41,631 nucleotides of DNA, from NCBI GenBank assembly GCA_028293725.1, contig JAQGOE010000320.1:1-41631 (forward strand), written 5' to 3'. Numbering within the stretch: the stretch's first letter is position 1; every line of letters starts with the position of its first letter. The notes beneath the pieces are model-generated. The model was given only the letters and a program-made list of their open reading frames with translations. It had not been told where the DNA came from and did no database searches. This document shows positions 34,799-41,631 of this stretch, piece after piece. This stretch comes from Gammaproteobacteria bacterium (GTDB taxonomy: Bacteria; Pseudomonadota; Gammaproteobacteria; Steroidobacterales; Steroidobacteraceae). Both the position numbers and the translations under genes were made by a program.

Positions 34799-35995
34799 CT
34801 AAGGCTGCTTGAACTGCTTGGCGAGCTTGAGGCTCTGGCCTTGGTAGTTGGACTTGATCTCTTGTCCGTAGAGCGTCTCCGGCGCATCCGCCATGCGCTC
34901 ATAACGAAGCCACCCCACTGTCTGGCCGTGCTCGAGTAAGAACGGCACTTCGTGCGAGCGGACCTCGAGTACGCCGCGACTGCTGCCGGCCTTCCCGTTC
35001 ACCGCGCTCCAACCGAATCCGGGATCGAAGAACCCGGCGTAGTGCACCCTGAATTCGCCGGCGCGCGTGTCGTAGGGAAGCATTTCCGCCGCGTAGTTGG
35101 GCGGTACCGCGATCGCCTCCTTGGTCATCAGGATATAGAACTCGTCAGGCACCAGTGTCAGGGAGGCTTCCTTGCGGAAGCGCATCGGCTCCCAGAAATC
35201 GAGCGGATCGTAGTCGCGCCGATCCAGGTCGATCCGGCCGGTGTTCTTTTTGGCGCGCCAGCCAATCAGCGCGTTGTCGGCGCCGGTTCCCCGCAGGTCC
35301 ACGGTGAACGGCAGAATCCCAGGTCTTTCGCTCACGCGTGTTGGCTCATCGCCGGTGCTGGCGCCCACGATCAGTCCGTCGTCGAGCAACTGCTTCCAGT
35401 CGGCGATCGTGATCTGCCGCGGGGCGACACCCACACTGCGGCGGAATCTGAGTTGGTTCAGGCGGGTTCCGGTGCGCACTACCACGCTGAAACTGCGCGG
35501 CGCGATTTCGATATAGAGTTGACCTTCGTAACCATCCTCCACCTGGTCGAAGTGGGTGGCCTCGTCCGCGATCAGGCGCGTCAGGATGTCGAGCCGTCCG
35601 GTCGAGCTCTTTGGGTTGGCAAAGGCGGCGACTTCGCTCTTGAGTTTGATCGACTCCAGCAGGGGCACGACGTAAACGCGGCCCTTCTCGAGCACGGCGC
35701 CCTGGCGCAAATCGAGTTTGAAGCGCTCGGAGTCGGCATCCAACTGGCGCATCTTGTCGAGGACTTTCGTGCCCCGCCCGGGCAGGAAGCTGGTGTCGAC
35801 GGGGTAGGCAAAGTCACCCAGGCGAAGATCGATGCTGGCGGGTTGGATCTGGTCCGCCTCGATGCTCTTCAGGATCTCGGCCGACTTGATCTCACCGTTC
35901 TGCACCATCTCCCGGATCGCCTGGAAGGGCAGGATCCCGGTATAGACGGCCTGGCGGGCCGGAGTGTCGACCGGCGGATTCATTTCCATAGTCAT
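34799..35995 (-). CDS. dcd: dCTP deaminase, long two-domain form
   Basis: 398 aa from the ATG at 35995, which overlaps the DUF3108 stop (ATGA). It is about twice the size of E. coli Dcd (193 aa). The N-terminal half has QPASIDLRLGDFAYPV and ANPKSSTGRLDILTRLI, the dCTP-deaminase core. The C-terminal half repeats the fold with EMLPYDTRAGEFRVHYAGFFDPGFG and RGVLEVRSHEVPFLLEHGQTVG. This matches the PF06559 type best known from alphaproteobacteria, a fused pseudo-dimer. It deaminates dCTP to dUTP for dTTP supply. It is last in the purM-purN-DUF3108-dcd unit. Confidence 0.92.
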   Translation of the reverse strand: MTMEMNPPVDTPARQAVYTGILPFQAIREMVQNGEIKSAEILKSIEADQIQPASIDLRLGDFAYPVDTSFLPGRGTKVLDKMRQLDADSERFKLDLRQGAVLEKGRVYVVPLLESIKLKSEVAAFANPKSSTGRLDILTRLIADEATHFDQVEDGYEGQLYIEIAPRSFSVVVRTGTRLNQLRFRRSVGVAPRQITIADWKQLLDDGLIVGASTGDEPTRVSERPGILPFTVDLRGTGADNALIGWRAKKNTGRIDLDRRDYDPLDFWEPMRFRKEASLTLVPDEFYILMTKEAIAVPPNYAAEMLPYDTRAGEFRVHYAGFFDPGFGWSAVNGKAGSSRGVLEVRSHEVPFLLEHGQTVGWLRYERMADAPETLYGQEIKSNYQGQSLKLAKQFKQP

Positions 35996-36747
35996 GGCTC
36001 GCGCTTCACGCTCTTCACCTGCATCGTCCATTCAACATCATCCTTGCGCGTCTGTTGAACGCGCATGGGGATGTATCCGAGCGACGGCGCGCACCAGAAG
36101 CGCGTGGTGCGAGGTGAGTTCTGTTTCTCACTGCGATAGATGATGGTCTGGATCGTGCCGACCGGCGTCTTGAGAGTCTCTTCGCCGTCGCGCGAGTAAC
36201 GGTACTCCCGCACGGAGTTTCCGCTGAGGAGCGAGAACTTCTCCGGCGTGTGATCTCTCAGCAACTCCACCATCAAGGCGATCTGTACGGACAGGTCATC
36301 CTGGATGCCAGGCGGCATCGGCATGTCGACCTTCGCGCCTTCGTAGACGCCGGTAACCCGGTTGTGCTCCCAATCAAACACCACGTCCGCATCGCGCTTC
36401 GTCGACGAGGTGCCGTCGTCGGCCTTGTAGCTGAGCGGATGCACTCCCCCATCGGTGACTTTCAGCATGCTCTCCTGCAGCGGTCGCTCCGAGAACATCC
36501 GGCCGATGCCGCGCGGTTCGCTTTTCGCGCGGTAGACCCACTTGTCATCCTGACGCTCCAGGTGGAGCGTCGAGACCGCGACGGTCATGTTGTGCCAGCT
36601 CCAATCGTAGGTGGCTTCGAAGGGCTTCAACTCATCCGCCGAGGCCACCGCGGCGCCGAGCGTCGAGCCCAACATCGCCATGATTAACGGGAGGGCGCGC
36701 TTGAATAGCGCGCGCGCGAGGTGCTGTCTAGTGACGCGCGTTGGCAC
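35992..36747 (-). CDS. DUF3108 periplasmic protein
   Basis: 251 aa with a GTG start at 36747. A signal peptide (basic n-region to about 18, hydrophobic LPLIMAMLGSTLGAAV, cleavage near ASA|DE at about 37/38) precedes a beta-rich domain with FEATYDWSWHNMTVAVSTLHL and GTIQTIIYRSEKQNSPRTTRFWCAPSLGYIPMRVQQ-like elements typical of DUF3108. The domain resembles lipoprotein-carrier folds, and its function is unknown. It overlaps the end of purN by 20 nt and dcd by 4 nt. The purM-purN-DUF3108 order recurs in related bacteria. Confidence 0.88.
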   Translation of the reverse strand: MPTRVTRQHLARALFKRALPLIMAMLGSTLGAAVASADELKPFEATYDWSWHNMTVAVSTLHLERQDDKWVYRAKSEPRGIGRMFSERPLQESMLKVTDGGVHPLSYKADDGTSSTKRDADVVFDWEHNRVTGVYEGAKVDMPMPPGIQDDLSVQIALMVELLRDHTPEKFSLLSGNSVREYRYSRDGEETLKTPVGTIQTIIYRSEKQNSPRTTRFWCAPSLGYIPMRVQQTRKDDVEWTMQVKSVKREP

Positions 36748-37408
36748 TTGGGTACTCCTCCACTAAGGGTACGTCGAGGATTTTGCCGTCCAGTCGCGCG
36801 CGACCTTCGTCCCACGCGAGTCGGCCGTCCGCCACCATCCCGATCACCTGCGGGTAAATGTTGTGCTCGGTGCCCTGAACTCGGGCTGACAATGTGGCTT
36901 CCGTGTCCTCCGGTAAAATGGGCACCTTCGACTGCAGAACGACCGGTCCGCCATCGAGTTCGGCGGTCACGAAATGCACGCTGGCGCCGTGTTCGCGATC
37001 CATCGCTTCGAGCGCGCGGCGGTGGGTATGCAGGCCCGTATATTTCGGGAGAAGCGACGGGTGGATGTTGAGCATCCTGCCGGCGTAGCGTGCGACAAAT
37101 CGCGGTGACAGGATGCGCATGAAACCTGCCAGCACAATGAGTTGCGGTCGCCGCGCGTCGAGCGCTTCGCCCAACGCCCGTTCGAAACCCTCTTTGTCGT
37201 CCGCGCCCGGCCAGGGGACCGTGAGAGCCTCGATGCCGAGGTCCCGGGCGGCAGCAAGGCCGGCGACGCCGGGGCGGTCCGATATGACAACTCGCACGCG
37301 GGCGTTGATTTGGCCCGTGAGGCAGGCGCGTGCGATGGCCACCATGTTGGACCCGCGGCCGGAGATCAGGATGGCGAGTTCTAACGGCGCGCTGCTGCCG
37401 GCGCTCAT
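36728..37408 (-). CDS. purN: Phosphoribosylglycinamide formyltransferase
   Basis: 226 aa. GRGSN (17-21) binds the phosphate. The catalytic trio is N114 and H116 in [10 protein letters not shown] and D152 in AELDGGPV. It uses 10-formyl-THF to formylate GAR, the third step of purine synthesis. The ATG overlaps the purM stop (ATGA). The C-terminal 15 residues run past the usual end and overlap the next gene. Confidence 0.97.
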   Translation of the reverse strand: MSAGSSAPLELAILISGRGSNMVAIARACLTGQINARVRVVISDRPGVAGLAAARDLGIEALTVPWPGADDKEGFERALGEALDARRPQLIVLAGFMRILSPRFVARYAGRMLNIHPSLLPKYTGLHTHRRALEAMDREHGASVHFVTAELDGGPVVLQSKVPILPEDTEATLSARVQGTEHNIYPQVIGMVADGRLAWDEGRARLDGKILDVPLVEEYPSANARH

Positions 37409-38436
37409 TCGTTGATGACGACGCCGTGTCCGCCTTTGCGAACTTCACCGATGATCTGGGCTGTTTCTCCGTGCGTGTTGAGGAGCGCGACGGCCGCCTG
37501 CGCCTGGGCCGAGGGCACGATGGCGATCATGCCGATGCCGCAATTGAAGGTACGGTACATCTCAGCCTGGTCGACGTGACCGGTGCGCTGAAGCCAGTCG
37601 AACACCGGGTCGCGATGCCAACTGCGGCGCTCCAGTACGACTTCCAAACCCTCTCGCAACACGCGTGGGATGTTGTCTGTGAGGCCCCCACCGGTGATGT
37701 GTGCGAGGCCATGCACCGGCAGCGCCTTTATCAGCGCCAGAAGTGACTTGACGTAGATCCGGGTCGGCGCGAGCAAGCGGTCAAAGAGCAAACGGCCGTC
37801 CAATTCGGTGGTGGCGTTCGCTTCGCCCAGTGCGACCAGCTTGCGGATCAGCGAGTAGCCGTTCGAATGCGGGCCGGAAGCGGCAAGGCCGATGACGGCA
37901 TCTCCCACCTGTACTTTCGTCCCATCGATAATGGCGGCTTTCTCGACGACGCCGACGCAGAAACCGGCGAGATCGTAATCGTCGCCGTAGTAGATTCCCG
38001 GCATCTCGGCGGTCTCGCCGCCCACGAGCGAGGCGCCCGCCTGGCTGCAGCCTTCGGCGATGCCAGTGATCACCGACTCTGCAACATCGACACGCAATTT
38101 GCCGGTCGCGTAGTAGTCCAAAAAGAACAGGGGCTCCGCCCCCTGGACCACCACATCGTTGGCGCACATCGCGACCAGGTCGATGCCAATCGTTCCGTGG
38201 CGACCGGCGTCGATCGCCAGGCGCAGCTTGGTGCCGACGCCATCGGTGCCGGAGACCAGCACGGGTTGTTTGTAGCCCTGGGGCAGTTCCACGAGCGCGC
38301 CGAAGCCGCCGATGCCGGCCAGCACTTCAGGGCGGTGCGTGCGCTTTACAACGGGTTTGATGCGCTCAACAAGCTCGTCGCCGGCGTCGATGTCGACGCC
38401 CGCGTCTCGATAGGTGAGACCGGAGCCTTCTTTCAT
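37405..38436 (-). CDS. purM: Phosphoribosylformylglycinamidine cyclo-ligase
   Basis: 343 aa from the ATG at 38436 ([22 protein letters not shown]), matching the 345-aa E. coli enzyme; the upstream open frame only covers promoter sequence. It carries [22 protein letters not shown] and [15 protein letters not shown], the AIR-synthetase ATP-binding signatures. It closes the imidazole ring to AIR (step five of purine synthesis). It is the first gene of the purM-purN-DUF3108-dcd unit, divergent from the DUF2066 gene. Confidence 0.97.
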   Translation of the reverse strand: MKEGSGLTYRDAGVDIDAGDELVERIKPVVKRTHRPEVLAGIGGFGALVELPQGYKQPVLVSGTDGVGTKLRLAIDAGRHGTIGIDLVAMCANDVVVQGAEPLFFLDYYATGKLRVDVAESVITGIAEGCSQAGASLVGGETAEMPGIYYGDDYDLAGFCVGVVEKAAIIDGTKVQVGDAVIGLAASGPHSNGYSLIRKLVALGEANATTELDGRLLFDRLLAPTRIYVKSLLALIKALPVHGLAHITGGGLTDNIPRVLREGLEVVLERRSWHRDPVFDWLQRTGHVDQAEMYRTFNCGIGMIAIVPSAQAQAAVALLNTHGETAQIIGEVRKGGHGVVINE

Positions 38437-38477
38437 AGCATTCGCGTGGATCGTCCGCCGTACTGAGGGGGCGCGTG

Positions 38478-38487
38478 TGGTATTGTA
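38478..38487. promoter_or_regulatory. Overlapping divergent -10 elements for purM and the DUF2066 gene
   Basis: TACAAT on the minus strand (38482-38487) lies 46 nt from the purM start. On the plus strand TGGTATTGT (38478-38486) reads as an extended -10, about 45 nt before the DUF2066 start. The two share bases inside a small palindrome (GGTAT...ATACC), so RNA polymerase could serve only one direction at a time. No E. coli-type PurR box is visible. Confidence 0.42.
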
Positions 38488-38531
38488 CATACCGCTCGGC
38501 GCCGTTGCGCGCGCGATTCAAACATCTCGTG

Positions 38532-39494
38532 ATGCCTGTATCTGCGAAACACCGCGCGCGCGGTTCCCTGGCCTGCCTGGCGCTGCTTTTGTGCGGCGTT
38601 CTGCCGTTTTCGGCCTGGGCAGCGAGGGCCGTACGCGTCTACGAAGTCGACGTCAGTGGCCAGTCCACAACAGCCCTGCAGGAGGCGATGCGTCAGGCGC
38701 TCGTGCGCGCCACCGGTCGTCGCGAATCGGCGAATGATCCCGCACTGGCGAGCCTGATCGAAGACGCCCCCAAGTATGTAAAGTCGTACGCGCCCGGGCC
38801 CCGCGGCGAGACCCAGGTACTCTTTGACAGAGTGGCGGTAGAGCGTTCCATCGCCGCCGCTGGCCGCAGTGTCTGGGATCCGGAGCGGCCCTTCACGCTA
38901 GTCGTACTTTATCCGCCGCCCGGTCGCGCTGAAGGTGACGCGGCGCGCGCCACTCTCGAGGCGGCGGCTGCGTCGCGGGGGCTCCTCATAAGCGTAATTC
39001 CCCTCGGCGTCGTCGACGCGAATGGCACCGAGATGGGACGCGACGCTCTGCTGACGACGGCGCAACGTTACGGTGGCGATGAGGTGCTAGTTGGCCGTTC
39101 AGACGCCGGTGCTCCCATCGGGCAGTATCAGTGGACGCTCTATACGCACTTCTCGAGCCAAAGCTGGAGCGGGCAGTTGGCTTCGGGAATCGACGGTACG
39201 GTAGACTTGTTGGCGCCGCCGCAGGGCGCGTCCCTCGCGCAGACGGAGGCCAAGGTACTGGTCGACGTCAACGGCGTAGCGACGCTGACCGACTATGCGA
39301 ACGTACAGCGCATCCTGGAGTCGGTTCCAGGTGTTCGCGGCGCCAACATCTCGCGGGCGGGTGGCAACACGGCGACTTTCGATATAACAGCGCGCGGCGG
39401 CTCGGACGCGCTCGATAAGGCGCTGGCAGGGTCCTCACATCTCGTGCGGGCCGACACATCCAATGCGCGCCTCGTCTACCAATATCGTCCTTAG
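38532..39494 (+). CDS. DUF2066 domain exported protein
   Basis: 320 aa from the ATG at 38532; an ATG 57 nt upstream sits on the promoter. A signal peptide (basic start, LACLALLLCGVLPFSAWA, cleavage after AWA) leads into VRVYEVDVSGQSTTALQEAMRQALVRATGR, the DUF2066 start. The function is unknown. The gene is regularly found between purM (divergent) and hda in gammaproteobacteria, as here, which supports the call. Confidence 0.88.
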   Translation: MPVSAKHRARGSLACLALLLCGVLPFSAWAARAVRVYEVDVSGQSTTALQEAMRQALVRATGRRESANDPALASLIEDAPKYVKSYAPGPRGETQVLFDRVAVERSIAAAGRSVWDPERPFTLVVLYPPPGRAEGDAARATLEAAAASRGLLISVIPLGVVDANGTEMGRDALLTTAQRYGGDEVLVGRSDAGAPIGQYQWTLYTHFSSQSWSGQLASGIDGTVDLLAPPQGASLAQTEAKVLVDVNGVATLTDYANVQRILESVPGVRGANISRAGGNTATFDITARGGSDALDKALAGSSHLVRADTSNARLVYQYRP

Positions 39495-39554
39495 GAGCCC
39501 AGGGGTTCTTGCCCCTCATTCGGGCGCTGCTGCCAGCGGCCCTCGAGTCTCGCC

Positions 39555-40106
39555 GTGCGGCATATCCCGAATCTAATCTGTCTCCTGCGGCTGGCGCTCA
39601 TCTGGCCGATCGCGGCAGCGCTGGCAGCGGGAAACTTTCTGCTCGCGCTCGGCCTCTTCATGCTGGCGGCAGTCTCAGACGGGCTGGACGGGTATCTCGC
39701 CAAGCGGTTCAACTGGACCTCAGAACTAGGGAAGTTTCTCGATCCTTGCGCGGACAAGTTGTTGCTGATGACCGTGTTCATCGAGGCGGCTTGGCTCGGC
39801 CTCGTTCCGTGGTGGATCACGGCCGCTGCCGTGGCAAGGGACGTCCTCATCGGGCTGGGGGCGCTCGTGTTCCGGGTGTGGTTTGGACGGTTGCATGGAC
39901 GGCCTACGATCATCAGCAAAATCAACACCGCCGCACAGCTTCTGTACCTGATGGGTGTGATGTTCGGCGCCGCCGAAGGTTTCCCGCCCCATGAGATACT
40001 GGATGCCCTCGCGCTGATCACCCTGGGGACCATCGTGCTGTCCGGTTACCACTACATGGCCACATTCACCCGGCGGATCTGGTCGCCCCCGGCGCAGCCG
40101 TCCTGA
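39555..40106 (+). CDS. CDP-alcohol phosphatidyltransferase family protein
   Basis: 183 aa with a GTG start at 39555 (VRHIPNLICLLRLALIWP). The class signature DG-x2-DG-x-A...G-x3-D-x3-D is present as SDGLDGYLAKR then LGKFLDPCADK, and there are about five membrane helices. It resembles PgsA (phosphatidylglycerophosphate synthase), using CDP-diacylglycerol and an alcohol. The true housekeeping pgsA usually lies by uvrC, so the substrate here is uncertain. It lies between the DUF2066 gene and hda. Confidence 0.9.
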   Translation: MRHIPNLICLLRLALIWPIAAALAAGNFLLALGLFMLAAVSDGLDGYLAKRFNWTSELGKFLDPCADKLLLMTVFIEAAWLGLVPWWITAAAVARDVLIGLGALVFRVWFGRLHGRPTIISKINTAAQLLYLMGVMFGAAEGFPPHEILDALALITLGTIVLSGYHYMATFTRRIWSPPAQPS

Positions 40107-40123
40107 TTTGCCGATTTCAGCTC

Positions 40124-41631
<1,508 letters not shown>

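Overview
The window looks like an ordinary chromosomal stretch of a GC-rich gammaproteobacterium. A Xanthomonadales/Nevskiales/Steroidobacter-like lineage is my inference. Supporting it are the order purM | DUF2066 gene - CDP-alcohol phosphatidyltransferase - hda with wrbA facing hda, homodimeric-type aceE-aceF-lpd, DUF1841 and DUF1289 genes, a CGFS glutaredoxin, and PilT/PilU-type ATPases. Genes are tightly packed with many 1-4 nt start/stop overlaps. I see no rRNA, CRISPR array, insertion sequence, integrase or phage gene, and no gap over 300 bases without a gene.

Layout. (1) 1-6142: a tRNA-Thr(CGT), an Irr-like Fur-family regulator, a P450/acyl-AMP-ligase-ACP pair, and divergently a DUF374 acyltransferase plus a GT9 glycosyltransferase (envelope lipid/glycan functions). 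(2) 6143-11025: a GAF-PAS-PAS-GGDEF-EAL c-di-GMP protein, then a PadR regulator with an adjacent palindrome and a PspC-domain membrane protein. (3) 10955-13126: a PuuD-like membrane protein followed by nadC (minus), and DUF1289-grxD (plus). (4) 13123-16452, minus: pepA-pyrC-rnt, all overlapping. (5) 16647-24533, plus: aceE-aceF-lpd running directly into a two-gene ABC transporter. (6) 24548-33401, minus: a kinase gene with N-terminal HEAT repeats, two PilT/PilU-type ATPases, then metG, an rsxB-like ferredoxin gene, nth and a DUF1841 gene. (7) 33571-34671, plus: apbC/mrp. (8) 34799-38436, minus: purM-purN-DUF3108-dcd, overlapping. (9) 38532-41395: DUF2066 protein, CDP-alcohol phosphatidyltransferase and hda (plus), with wrbA converging on hda.

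How the genes work together. Several blocks are core metabolism: the pyruvate dehydrogenase complex, purine steps 3 and 5, pyrimidine synthesis, NAD synthesis, methionyl-tRNA charging, base-excision repair, and replication control by Hda. Two blocks look like accessory biology. One is the P450 + FAAL-ACP pair beside an Irr-like regulator and a divergent acyltransferase, suggesting a modified acyl chain carried on a built-in ACP. The other is the large HEAT-repeat Ser/Thr kinase upstream of two retraction-type pilus ATPases, placed between metG and apbC, which are close neighbours in many relatives. That second block is my best candidate for an undescribed regulatory module; its function is inferred from sequence and position only.
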